NCBI GenBank assembly: GCA_038244055.1
Contig: JBBRTW010000080.1
Location: 1-19,619 of the forward strand
From: DASPKW01 sp038244055
GTDB lineage: Bacteria; Planctomycetota; Phycisphaerae; Tepidisphaerales; Tepidisphaeraceae
Length of the DNA: 19,619 bases
Direction: 5' to 3'
A program made the translations under genes and the position numbers. This document shows, in pieces, positions 1 to 7,215 of this stretch. Each line of letters opens with the position of its first letter. Position 1 is the stretch's first letter. The notes below the pieces were generated by a model. The model worked only from the letters and a program-made list of their open reading frames with translations, did not search any database and was not told where the DNA came from.

Positions 1-1779
1 AACACGATTCAGGGAAATTACATCGGCACCGACCCAACCGGCACGGCGGCGCGGGCGAATTTCCACAATGGCGTGGGGACGCAGTATTCTCCCAACAACC
101 GGATCATCAACAACGTCATCTCGGGCAACACCGATGATGGGATCATCCTGATCGGCGCGGGGTCTTCGGGAAATGTCGTGCAGGGGAATATCGTGGGGTT
201 GAACGCGGCGGGGACGACGGCGCTTCCGAATACGCTTTACGGAATCGAAATCCAGACCGACAACAACACCATCGGGGGCACGACGGCGGCCCAGCGCAAC
301 ATCTTTTCCGCCAATCTTCAGACCGGCATCGTCCTCTATACCAGCGGGGCCACCGCCAACCTGATCCAGGGCAACTACATCGGCACGGACATCACCGGCA
401 ACCTCGATCGCGGCAATAAATTCCAGGGGATCGCGCTGTCGAATTCGCCCGGCAACACGATCAAGGGGAATCTGATCTCCGGCAACGATGCCGAGGGCGT
501 GGGCATTTTCCCGGCCAACAACAACATCGTTCAGGGCAATACGATCGGCTGGTCGGCCAGCGGGGCGGCGATGTTGAATGCGACCTGGGGCGTGGTGATG
601 GTCGGCGGGGCCACCGGCAACACGATCGGCGGCACCGGCGCGGGCCAGGGCAATTATATCAATGGCAATCATCCCAGCGGGGCGGTTTACAACAGCGGCA
701 CGAACACCGTCACCGGCAATGTGGCCACCGCGCCGACGGGCACGAGCGTGCCGGGAGCGTTCACGTTCGGGGCATCGACCTATACGGCGGCCGAGGCGGG
801 CGGGACGGTGACAATCACGGTGAATCGCACGGCGGGGACGAATATCGCGGCGGCGGTGAATTACGCGACGGGAACGGGCACGGCGACGGCCGGGTCGGAT
901 TACACGGCTGCATCGGGCACGCTGAATTTCGCGGCCGGGCAGACCAGCGCGACGTTCACCATCGCCTTGATTAACGATACCCTGGTGGAGGGGAACGAGA
1001 CCGTGCCGCTGTCGCTTTCATCGCCCACGGCCGGCGCGACATTGGGCAGCCCCTCGACATCGACGTTGACGATCACCAGCGAGGATGTCGCGGCTGTGGA
1101 TACGATTCCGCCGACGGTCACCTCGGCGCAATTCGTTTACGATGCCAATCCGCAGAAGCTGCTGATCGGTTTCAGCGAAGATGTTTCGGCGACGTTGTCG
1201 GCGGCCGATTTTTACATCATCAACTCGCAGACCTTCCAGAGCATCTCGCCCACTTCGGTGACGTTCGACAAGGCGAGCAATACCGCGACGGTGACGTTCT
1301 CGGGCACGCTGGCGAATGCGGTTTACAAGTGCAACCTCTTCGGCGATGGCGTGACCGATGCGGCCGGCAACAAGCTCGATGGGAATAACGATGGCGTGGC
1401 CAACGGCACGTTCGTCTACAATTTCTTCCAACTGGCGGGCGATGCCGATCGCGATGGCGGAGTCGGGCTGTCGGACCTGCTGACGCTGTCGAACAATTAT
1501 GGCGGGACGGGCGGTGTGGCGCAGGGCGATTTCGATCACGATGGACACATCGGGCTGAACGACCTGTTGATCCTGGCCAACAATTATGGAACGGCGCTGA
1601 CTCTGCCGGCCGCCAGCCCGGCGGCGGCCCCCGCGCCGGCCCCGGCGATGGTCATCGCGCTGATGCCGCCGAGCAGGAACCCCAAGGCGGTGCCGGGCGT
1701 CAAGCCGGTGGCGATTGCCCCGCCCGCCAAGACCGCCGCCGCGAAGAAGCGGTCGCTCTTCTCCGATGAATCGATTTAA
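1..1779 (+). CDS. Exported beta-helix / Calx-beta / dockerin-like protein, 3' part
   Basis: The reading frame is open from the first base, so the true start lies upstream; the GTG at 73 is only an internal codon. About 592 residues are visible. Up to roughly nt 720 they form degenerate parallel beta-helix repeats of the type NTIxGNYIGTD and GNxIxGN. A Calx-beta domain follows (about nt 745-1080, with AGSDYTAASGTLNFAAGQ and the acidic DTLVEGNE strand). Next is an Ig-like domain of the SbsA type (DTIPPTVTSA..., about nt 1105-1420). A dockerin-like module has two 12-residue calcium loops, DADRDGGVGLSD and DFDHDGHIGLND (about nt 1438-1590). The end is an Ala/Pro-rich linker and the tail KKRSLFSDESI. 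Such architecture is known from planctomycete secreted surface proteins. A role in adhesion or polysaccharide binding is inferred; no catalytic residues can be assigned. The gene is convergent with the 63-aa gene, 3 bp apart. Confidence 0.9.
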   Translation, partial: NTIQGNYIGTDPTGTAARANFHNGVGTQYSPNNRIINNVISGNTDDGIILIGAGSSGNVVQGNIVGLNAAGTTALPNTLYGIEIQTDNNTIGGTTAAQRNIFSANLQTGIVLYTSGATANLIQGNYIGTDITGNLDRGNKFQGIALSNSPGNTIKGNLISGNDAEGVGIFPANNNIVQGNTIGWSASGAAMLNATWGVVMVGGATGNTIGGTGAGQGNYINGNHPSGAVYNSGTNTVTGNVATAPTGTSVPGAFTFGASTYTAAEAGGTVTITVNRTAGTNIAAAVNYATGTGTATAGSDYTAASGTLNFAAGQTSATFTIALINDTLVEGNETVPLSLSSPTAGATLGSPSTSTLTITSEDVAAVDTIPPTVTSAQFVYDANPQKLLIGFSEDVSATLSAADFYIINSQTFQSISPTSVTFDKASNTATVTFSGTLANAVYKCNLFGDGVTDAAGNKLDGNNDGVANGTFVYNFFQLAGDADRDGGVGLSDLLTLSNNYGGTGGVAQGDFDHDGHIGLNDLLILANNYGTALTLPAASPAAAPAPAPAMVIALMPPSRNPKAVPGVKPVAIAPPAKTAAAKKRSLFSDESI

Positions 1780-1782
1780 GGA

Positions 1783-1974
1783 TCAGGAGACCATGCGGAA
1801 GCGCGGCCTGGGAACGGACTTGACCCATGCGGCGACTTTCAGTCGCTTGTCCTGGGCGCTCTGGAGATGCTCCAGATACTGGCGGAGGGAATCCTCATCG
1901 AACTGGGCCAGAAAATCGGGCTGGGCCGTCTGGTTGAGTTGGCGGACGGCGTCGATGAGTTGACGTTTGTTCAT
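1783..1974 (-). CDS. Small conserved-type hypothetical protein, 63 aa
   Basis: This 63-residue protein starts MNKRQLIDAVRQLNQ and ends PRPRFRMVS. The frame stays open further upstream to 2097, but the upstream residues are low-complexity and unlike a protein N-terminus, so ATG at 1974 is preferred; an AGGTG just before it is a weak ribosome site. The sequence is predicted helical and charged, with no signal peptide or membrane segment, so it is probably cytoplasmic. Small proteins of this general look (NKxQLIDxxRQxN...FDExxLxQYLxHL) occur in planctomycetes, but I know no function. Its 3' end nearly abuts that of the beta-helix gene, and it is transcribed away from the DUF4190-like gene across a 152-bp gap. 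Confidence 0.65.
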   Translation of the reverse strand: MNKRQLIDAVRQLNQTAQPDFLAQFDEDSLRQYLEHLQSAQDKRLKVAAWVKSVPRPRFRMVS

Positions 1975-2126
1975 CACCTGTTTACTCTCGATTTGACAAG
2001 GCGCAACACGAGGATCGGCAGCGGTCACAAACAGGCAGACGCCCCGCGGGGAGCCTTGCCCTTCCGATGCCGGCCTATCCAGGGATTGATCGGTCATCGT
2101 GCCTCGTCGACTTGAAATACCCAGCC

Positions 2127-2918
2127 ATGTCAGAAGCTTTGCCGACCAACACCGCCGACAACACCGCCGACGCCGCCGCCCATCGAGCTGAAAAGGCCGA
2201 TGCCGAGGGACGCCTGACCCAGCTCTACACGATGTCGCGGACCGCGGGGATGACCAATCAGGAATATGTCGCGGTCAATCCGATGGCGATCGTGGCGGTG
2301 CTCCTGGGGCTGATCAGCGCGCTGGCGTTTCTAGCGCCGCTGCTGCTGCTGATTCCGGCGGTGGCGGTGTTTTTCTCGGTGCTGGCGATCCGGCAGATCA
2401 ACGATTCCAACCAGACGCAGACAGGCAAGGCCTTGGCGTGGTTGGGGTTGCTCATCGCCCTGGCGTGCGGGCTGGGGACGGCGGGGATTCTGATCGCGGA
2501 TGGGATTCGCTCATCGGCCGATGAGAAGGAAATCAGCAAGACGATCGCGGAGGTCGGGCGACTGCTCAAGGCGGGGGATTATCCGGCGGCGTATGAGCAT
2601 TTCGATCCGGTTTTTCAGGAGCGGTGGAAGCTGGCGGATTTCACGCGGACCTGGGAAGCGATCAAGGCGGCGGCGGGCGGGCCGGTGGAAAAATTCGAAT
2701 GGAACCAGGTGCCACCCATCGCCAGCAGCGCTGGCGGGGCGCGGCTGGCGCACACCAAGGTGCTGATGAAGTTCCCCAAAGGGGCGGAAGATCGATACGA
2801 CATTGCCCTCAGGGAATCGGGGAGCAAATGGCGGGTGATCGACCTGCCCTCGTTCTTTTTCGTGGATAGGCGGAAAAAGGCGGGGGATGACTTCAATCTG
2901 GATCCGACGGGCAGGTAG
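2127..2918 (+). CDS. DUF4190-like two-TM membrane protein with C-terminal soluble domain
   Basis: The protein has 263 aa from ATG 2127 (MSEALPTNT...). An open frame extends to 2067, but the Ala/Asp-rich N-terminus from 2127 is the more natural start. Residues 1-50 are polar. Residues about 53-88 and 103-126 form two hydrophobic segments separated by AIRQINDSNQTQTGKALAW, a loop typical of DUF4190 membrane proteins (small-residue-rich pair with an I-x-Q-I...G-x-GLA-like hinge). The C-terminal 130 residues (KEISKTIAEVGRLLKAGDYPAAYEHFDPVFQ) resemble the NTF2-like or DUF4864/DUF3887-like domains often fused to such anchors, but this assignment is only by look. The domain is predicted to lie outside the membrane as a binding or sensor domain. 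No catalytic motif is visible. It is followed by a lipoprotein gene on the same strand after 125 bp. Confidence 0.75.
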   Translation: MSEALPTNTADNTADAAAHRAEKADAEGRLTQLYTMSRTAGMTNQEYVAVNPMAIVAVLLGLISALAFLAPLLLLIPAVAVFFSVLAIRQINDSNQTQTGKALAWLGLLIALACGLGTAGILIADGIRSSADEKEISKTIAEVGRLLKAGDYPAAYEHFDPVFQERWKLADFTRTWEAIKAAAGGPVEKFEWNQVPPIASSAGGARLAHTKVLMKFPKGAEDRYDIALRESGSKWRVIDLPSFFFVDRRKKAGDDFNLDPTGR

Positions 2919-3009
2919 TTGGGGCGATTCGACGGTCCCATAACCCCTATGTTTTCCTCAATATCTGCTCTGAGGGCTCATATTCGGGTCCGATCATGCC
3001 GATGATGAG

Positions 3010-3030
3010 TTGGGGCGCGGTGCGCCCCAA
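3010..3030. repeat. Perfect 9-bp hairpin just before the ribosome site of the TolB-like gene
   Basis: TTGGGGCGC (3010-3018), loop GGT and GCGCCCCAA (3022-3030) form a perfect inverted repeat. It ends directly before the GAGAGGG ribosome site (3031-3037) of the ATG at 3044. It could be a leader structure modulating translation, or a dispersed REP-like hairpin. It is not followed by a T-run, so a terminator is unlikely. Confidence 0.6.
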
Positions 3031-3043
3031 GAGAGGGTTTTCT

Positions 3044-4366
3044 ATGATGGCTCCAATCAGGACGGTCGGGGGATGGTTGGCGGGGATGGCGGCGGTGGCG
3101 CTGGCCGGTATGCTGGCGACGGGTTGCGCGCGGGTGAACGCGGTGTGGGATGCGGCCACCGGGCCGATGTCATCGGCGAAGACGGAAAAGGCGATCTACA
3201 CCGCGCCGGTGGCCCAGGGCGATGAAGCATCTTCCGATTACGCGCCGATGCCGGATTTCAAAGGCTCGCCGGTGCCGGCGTACCAGCCGAATCAGCCGGG
3301 CCAGGCGTTCCAGCCGGCGCTGGAGCCTGCGAAAATTCCGGTGATTAATGTGTTTGGCGAACTCGATGGCCGGGAGTTTAAGACACTGCCCGAGGGGGGG
3401 GATTACGGTTTCCAGCAGCATACGTTTACAGATGAGGGGTATGACTCGGATATCGCCATCGATCCTACCGGCAAGTTAATGGTCTTCGCCTCGACGCGAC
3501 ATGCCGAGAAGACGGATATCTATCTTCAGCGGGTGGATGGAACGAGCGTGACTCAACTGACCAATGATCCGGCCGATGATGCCCAGCCGGTGTTCAGCCC
3601 GGATGGGCGGACGATCGCGTTCGCATCGACTCGGGCGGGGTCTTGGGATTTGTACACGATGGATCTCGATGGCCGGAGTGTCACGCAGGTTACTTCGGGC
3701 CCATCGCAGGATATGCACCCGAGTTTCAGCCCGGATGGGAAGTTCCTGGCGTATTGCTCGATCGGCGGGAAAAGCGGGCAATGGGAACTGTGGATCGTGA
3801 ATTTGGTGACGCGCGAGAAGCAAATGATTGGGTATGGGCTTTTCCCGACGTGGTGCCCCGATCGCGGTGTGAATCGGATCGCGTTCCAGCGGGCGCGGCA
3901 GCGGGGATCGCGGTGGTTCAGCTTGTGGACGTTGGACCTGGTGGAAGGGGAGGCGCGGAAGATCACGGAAGTGGCGGTCAGCTCCAATGCGGCGATTGTC
4001 AGCCCGTCCTGGAGCCCGGATGGCAAACGGCTGGCGTTCTCGACCATTGTCGAGCCGGCGCAGATGAGCAAGGGCAAGCCGCGCGGGCAGCAGGATGTGT
4101 GGATGGTGGATGCGGATGGGGGGAATCGGCATCGGCTGAGCGATGGGACCGGGATCAACCTCGCGCCGTGCTGGGCGAGCGATGGAAGGGTCTATTTCAT
4201 CAGCGATCGCGGGGGGCACGAGAATATCTGGTCGGCGCGTACGGAGCCGGCGGCGAATTGGCCGATGGCGGCTAAGAAGGGAAAAGAACGATCGCCCAAC
4301 GCCTCTACTGGAGGTGATTTACGCACGACGGTAGGATCGGGCGATCCGTCGGAGTTGGCTAAGTAG
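3044..4366 (+). CDS. TolB-like beta-propeller lipoprotein
   Basis: The protein has 440 aa from ATG 3044 (MMAPIRTVGG...), chosen because a GAGAGGG ribosome site lies 6 bp upstream and because this start places the signal peptide at the N-terminus; an in-frame ATG at 2996 would add 16 polar residues. Residues 4-27 form a lipoprotein signal with lipobox ATG|C (lipidated Cys28). After a linker of about 110 residues, PD40/TolB propeller blades follow: DPTGKLMVFASTR, SPDGRTIAFASTR, SPDGKFLAYCS, SPDGKRLAFST and SDGRVYFISDRGG, each with the DIYLQ/DLYTM/ELWIV strand. Propellers of this kind bind protein partners or ligands at the envelope. It differs from the true Tol-Pal TolB in being a lipoprotein and having no tol genes nearby. 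It is followed by a second lipoprotein gene, so the two may work together in the same envelope assembly. Confidence 0.88.
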   Translation: MMAPIRTVGGWLAGMAAVALAGMLATGCARVNAVWDAATGPMSSAKTEKAIYTAPVAQGDEASSDYAPMPDFKGSPVPAYQPNQPGQAFQPALEPAKIPVINVFGELDGREFKTLPEGGDYGFQQHTFTDEGYDSDIAIDPTGKLMVFASTRHAEKTDIYLQRVDGTSVTQLTNDPADDAQPVFSPDGRTIAFASTRAGSWDLYTMDLDGRSVTQVTSGPSQDMHPSFSPDGKFLAYCSIGGKSGQWELWIVNLVTREKQMIGYGLFPTWCPDRGVNRIAFQRARQRGSRWFSLWTLDLVEGEARKITEVAVSSNAAIVSPSWSPDGKRLAFSTIVEPAQMSKGKPRGQQDVWMVDADGGNRHRLSDGTGINLAPCWASDGRVYFISDRGGHENIWSARTEPAANWPMAAKKGKERSPNASTGGDLRTTVGSGDPSELAK

Positions 4367-4376
4367 TTTGTGGGCG

Positions 4377-4462
4377 GAAGACACGGGTAAGGCCCTGGAG
4401 CCTTACCAATGCCCGCTACGCGAACATGAAGACACGGGTAAGGCCTGAGAGCCTTACCCATG
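4377..4462. repeat. Tandem duplicate of a 35-nt hairpin unit
   Basis: A unit beginning GAAGACACGGGTAAGGC occurs at 4377 and again at 4428, 51 bp later. Each copy carries an 8-9-bp stem: GGTAAGGC/GCCTTACC at 4386-4393/4400-4407, and GGGTAAGGC/GCCTTACCC at 4436-4444/4451-4459, both with 6-nt loops. Stems are conserved while loops differ (CCTGGA, CTGAGA), and ATGCC follows each. It looks like a REP-type hairpin pair placed between two lipoprotein genes. It may also attenuate transcription, although no T-run follows. Confidence 0.75.
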
Positions 4463-4509
4463 CCACCCAGGACCTATGGATGGGCGATTGCTTCAAGGAC
4501 GAGGCTATT

Positions 4510-5232
4510 ATGCGGCGGACGAGGCACATCTGGATCGCAATGACGCTGCTCGCGTCGCTCGGGCTGGCATCGTGCGAGACGGCGGAGCCCGCATACAGCC
4601 GCGAGACGCCTAAAGTGCTGCTGACCAAGCGGCGGCAAATCTGGGCGGTAGCGCCGGTGATGAATTTGAGCGGGGAAAAGGGCGTGGATCCGATTCTGCA
4701 GGCCGATCTGCTCTTCCAGCAGTTGCAGCAGGTTCGGGGCTTGACGGTGATCCCGGTCAATCGCGTGGTCGAGGTTTACGCCAGCCTGCGGATCGACCAT
4801 GTCTCCTCGCCCGATCAGGCGGCGCTGGTGTGCGACCTGCTCCAGTGCGATGGGCTGCTTGTCTCCTCCTGCACGATCTACGATCCGTACAACCCGCCGA
4901 AGTTCGGGCTGGCGATGCAGTTGTTCCTCAAGCCGGGGAGTTACGCCCGGCCGGCGAATGTCGATCCCCGCGAGTTGGTGCGCCGCGCCGCGCCGCGGGA
5001 ATCGGAGGGGATCGCGGTGGTGAACGCGGACATCGTGCAGGCGGTGGGGATGTTCGATGCGGCCAACGGGAGCGTGCGGGACCGGATCAAGATGTATGCG
5101 GCCGGGCGGCACGATCCGGTGGGACCGCTGGGCGAAAAAGAGTACTTCGTCCATATGGATCGATTCTGCGGATTCGTCTATTCGGAGCTGATCGATCAGC
5201 TTATTGGCAGTTCGAAGTTGAAGGGGCTGTAG
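4510..5232 (+). CDS. Lipoprotein of unknown function, possibly TolB-N/CsgG-like fold
   Basis: The protein has 240 aa from ATG 4510 (MRRTRHIWIAM...), with an AAGGACGAGG ribosome site just upstream. The open frame reaches 4426, but that extension is translated from the repeat hairpin and is rejected. Residues 1-21 form a lipoprotein signal peptide with lipobox LAS|C (Cys22). The mature part alternates strands and helices: IWAVAPVMNLSGEKG, LLFQQLQQVRGLTVIPVNRVVEVY and ALVCDLLQCDGLLVSSCTIYDPYNPPK. This recalls the CsgG/TolB-N type envelope fold, in which a small lipoprotein collects paralogous parameters, but the match is by eye only. No catalytic motif is visible. Three Cys occur in the mature domain. 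The stop codon is immediately followed, without spacer, by a heptamer foldback repeat. Confidence 0.8.
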   Translation: MRRTRHIWIAMTLLASLGLASCETAEPAYSRETPKVLLTKRRQIWAVAPVMNLSGEKGVDPILQADLLFQQLQQVRGLTVIPVNRVVEVYASLRIDHVSSPDQAALVCDLLQCDGLLVSSCTIYDPYNPPKFGLAMQLFLKPGSYARPANVDPRELVRRAAPRESEGIAVVNADIVQAVGMFDAANGSVRDRIKMYAAGRHDPVGPLGEKEYFVHMDRFCGFVYSELIDQLIGSSKLKGL

Positions 5233-5341
5233 GGATTGTGGATTGCGGATTGCGGATTGCGGATTGCGGATTGCGGATTGTGGATTGGAATACTCGATCC
5301 GCCTGCTTTCAATCCGCAATCCGCAATCGCCAATCCACAAT
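5233..5341. repeat. GGATTGC heptamer foldback element
   Basis: Directly after the stop codon come eight head-to-tail 7-mers (5233-5288): GGATTGT, then five GGATTGC, then GGATTGT and GGATTGG. Four inverted copies follow at 5310-5337 (CAATCCG twice, CAATCGC, CAATCCA). Arms 5235-5266 and 5310-5341 are complementary over 32 nt with 2 mismatches, around a 43-nt centre. The whole is a 107-bp palindromic element. Confidence 0.95.
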
Positions 5342-5466
5342 GTAATTATTGGTCCGAAAGTTATGTGACGGAGAGAAAGTGCCGATGGAGTAATGGGCGC
5401 TGCGGGTTTTTCCGGCGCTGAAGTCGAAAAGATGCGGCTGAGCCGCGTCAACAGGAGAATGGACCC

Positions 5467-5718
5467 ATGCAGAAGCAGGGTGTGCTACAAGGCGTAAAAG
5501 AGCAGGGAACGCGGACGCTGAGCCTGGTTAAAGGCAATCAGCAGTTCTGTTTCCGATACCAGGTCGGCGAGGAAGCCAAAGTCCTTGAGTCGTTGATCGA
5601 AATGGTCAATCGGCGCGAGCTTTCCTTCGACTGGTTCGACGCCGCGGTACTCAGCCATCAACTCGGCCAGCATTTGGCAAAAGAATTGAAGGCTTACTTG
5701 CCGAAAAAGGCTGCATGA
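5467..5718 (+). CDS. Hypothetical small protein, 83 aa
   Basis: The 83-aa product starts at ATG 5467 with an AGGAG ribosome site 11 bp upstream. No family is recognised. The first 35 residues look like a small beta-rich module (GTRTLSLVKGNQQFCFRYQVGEE). The rest is helical and charged (KVLESLIEMVNRRELSFDWFDAAVLSHQLGQHLAKELKAYL). There is no signal peptide or membrane segment, so it is probably cytoplasmic. Its coding character (start, ribosome site, balanced composition) is credible, and the antisense open frame over it lacks these. It stands alone between the 5235 repeat and the non-coding GC-rich stretch before the recombinase gene. Confidence 0.7.
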   Translation: MQKQGVLQGVKEQGTRTLSLVKGNQQFCFRYQVGEEAKVLESLIEMVNRRELSFDWFDAAVLSHQLGQHLAKELKAYLPKKAA

Positions 5719-6015
5719 AGGTTATCGGGACTGTCAGCGTCGGAGCCGCTGCGTTCTGAGAGTGACCGCCGCGACCCGTTGGGCTTCGCCGCCCGGCCGG
5801 TTGCGTTCGGACGACCGCATGACCCGCGGTCAGCCGAGCGGGATGTCGGGCCATGGAGCATCGGATGCCGGTAGGCGCGGAGCGCCTGGCGCCGAGGCCG
5901 ATCGCCAGCCAGACCGTCGTTGGGCCACCGGAATCGCCGGCCGCGTGGCAAGTGTGTCCGCAAGCGCCTCGTAGCGCCTGCGGCCGTCCAATTCTAATCG
6001 CCACGCTGAGTTTAT
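5719..6015. other. GC-rich intergenic stretch with several hairpins
   Basis: About 300 bp without a convincing gene. Open frames on both strands are low-complexity Arg/Ala/Gly-rich translations with no ribosome site. Short inverted repeats are present: GACCGC/GCGGTC (5813-5818/5826-5831) and AGGCGC-GGA-GCGCCT (5873-5887). No known RNA signature (tmRNA, RNase P, SRP, 6S) could be found. It could hold the xerC promoter and leader, a dispersed repeat or an undescribed structured RNA. Confidence 0.4.
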
Positions 6016-7140
6016 ATGGACGCAGCCACCGCAATCAGCTCGGTTTCCCCGAGCACCGTTCCGCACAACGCTCCGCACCCCAAGCACTTCACCCCGCAGG
6101 TCAAGGCGTTTCTGGAGTATCTCAAACTCGAGAAGCACTTTTCAGACTATACGGTCAAGAGCTACGGGGCCGATCTCATTCAGTTCGGGCTTTTCATCGC
6201 CGGAGAGATCGGGCACGCCAGCGCGCCGCAATCTTCCGAGAAGGTAACGCCCGAGCAGGTGGATGAGCGGCAGCTCAAGTGCGAAGCGCTGACCATTCGC
6301 GAGTTCCTCGCGTATCTCTACGCCCAGAACTACACCAAGAGTACGACGGCCCGGAAGCTGGCGACGCTGCGGAGCTTCTACAAGTTCCTCATCCGCCGCG
6401 GCGCGGTCAGCGTCAACCCGCTCTCGACGATCCGCACGCCCAAGCAGGAGAAGCGCCTGCCGAAGTGCCTGGATCTGGAGCAGGTTCAGAAACTGCTGGA
6501 TGCGCCCGATGATGGAGAGCTGCTGGGATCGCGCGACAAGGCGATGCTCGAAGTGCTCTACTCCAGCGGTATCCGCGTCAGCGAACTGGTCGAACTGGAA
6601 ATCCAGGACCTGGATCTTCAGGAAGGGATCCTGCGGGTGCGCGGCAAGGGGCGCAAGGATCGTCTCACGCCCATCGGCAGCCAGGCGATCAAGGCGATGC
6701 AGCGGTATTTCGAACTGCGCAACGCCGACCCGCGGTTGAGCCAGCAGGCCGCCAACCAGCGCGTCTTCCTCAATAAGCACGGCGAGGCGCTTTCCACCCG
6801 ATCCGTCCGCCGCAAGCTCGACAAATATCTCATCGAAGCGGGGCTCGATCCGGGAATCAGCCCGCACACGCTGCGGCACAGTTTCGCCACCCACCTCCTG
6901 AACAACGGCGCGGATTTGCGCAGCGTGCAGGAACTATTGGGGCACCAGAGCCTCTCGACCACGCAGATCTACACGCACCTGACGACGACCCGCGTCAAGC
7001 AGGTGTACGACCAGGCGCATCCGCGAGCCGGCAGCGACACGATCGGCTCGAACGGGAATGGCAACGGCTCGTTCCCGCATCCATCATCGAACGGCCCGGT
7101 TCCGCCGCAGAATCCGTATTATCCGGCCAAGGCTGGATAA
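6016..7140 (+). CDS. xerC: XerC/XerD-family tyrosine recombinase
   Basis: The 374-aa protein has the standard two-domain layout. The N-terminal SAM-like core-binding domain covers about 26-135 (QVKAFLEYLKLEKHFSDYTVKSY). The catalytic domain covers about 150-335 with all six residues: Arg187 (SSGIRVSEL), Lys211 (RVRGKGRKDR), His284 and Arg287 (SPHTLRHSF), His310 (LLGHQSL) and nucleophile Tyr319 (TTQIYTHLT). Family members resolve chromosome dimers at dif sites with a partner recombinase and FtsK; this one may instead serve an integrated element. Residues 336-374 are an Asn/Gly/Pro-rich tail beyond the normal end. Residues 1-25 are also extra relative to the roughly 300-aa norm, and a spacer of about 20 residues lies at 70-92. 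No ribosome site precedes the ATG. XerC versus XerD cannot be decided here. It is followed by a strong terminator. Confidence 0.93.
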   Translation: MDAATAISSVSPSTVPHNAPHPKHFTPQVKAFLEYLKLEKHFSDYTVKSYGADLIQFGLFIAGEIGHASAPQSSEKVTPEQVDERQLKCEALTIREFLAYLYAQNYTKSTTARKLATLRSFYKFLIRRGAVSVNPLSTIRTPKQEKRLPKCLDLEQVQKLLDAPDDGELLGSRDKAMLEVLYSSGIRVSELVELEIQDLDLQEGILRVRGKGRKDRLTPIGSQAIKAMQRYFELRNADPRLSQQAANQRVFLNKHGEALSTRSVRRKLDKYLIEAGLDPGISPHTLRHSFATHLLNNGADLRSVQELLGHQSLSTTQIYTHLTTTRVKQVYDQAHPRAGSDTIGSNGNGNGSFPHPSSNGPVPPQNPYYPAKAG

Positions 7141-7171
7141 GAGCGGGCGTCGGGATTGAATTGAAATGCAG

Positions 7172-7202
7172 AGAAGCACGAGACGCGGAGTCTCGTGCTT
7201 CT
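7172..7202. terminator. Bidirectional rho-independent terminator
   Basis: A perfect 13-bp stem (AGAAGCACGAGAC, 7172-7184, and its complement 7190-7202) has a 5-nt loop GCGGA. It sits between the convergent recombinase gene and the zinc-ribbon protein gene. A short TGTTT tail lies on the plus side. Placement and stem strength support termination in both directions. Confidence 0.85.
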
Positions 7203-7215
7203 GTTTGGATCGGCG

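Noticed and set aside
2996..3043. Upstream start of the TolB-like lipoprotein at 2996
   Set aside because: It would put 16 polar residues encoded by the hairpin before the signal peptide and lacks a ribosome site.
3476..4219. 247-aa frame antisense to the TolB-like gene
   Set aside because: Sense strand shows clear propeller blades; the antisense is Pro/Arg/Ile-rich with no start signals.
4474..5451. 325-aa open frame antisense to the second lipoprotein
   Set aside because: The sense frame has a signal peptide, lipobox and ribosome site. The antisense product includes NPQSAIRNPQSAIR, a translation of the GGATTGC repeat.
5719..6015. tmRNA, RNase P RNA, SRP RNA or 6S RNA
   Set aside because: None of the conserved core sequences of these RNAs is present on either strand.
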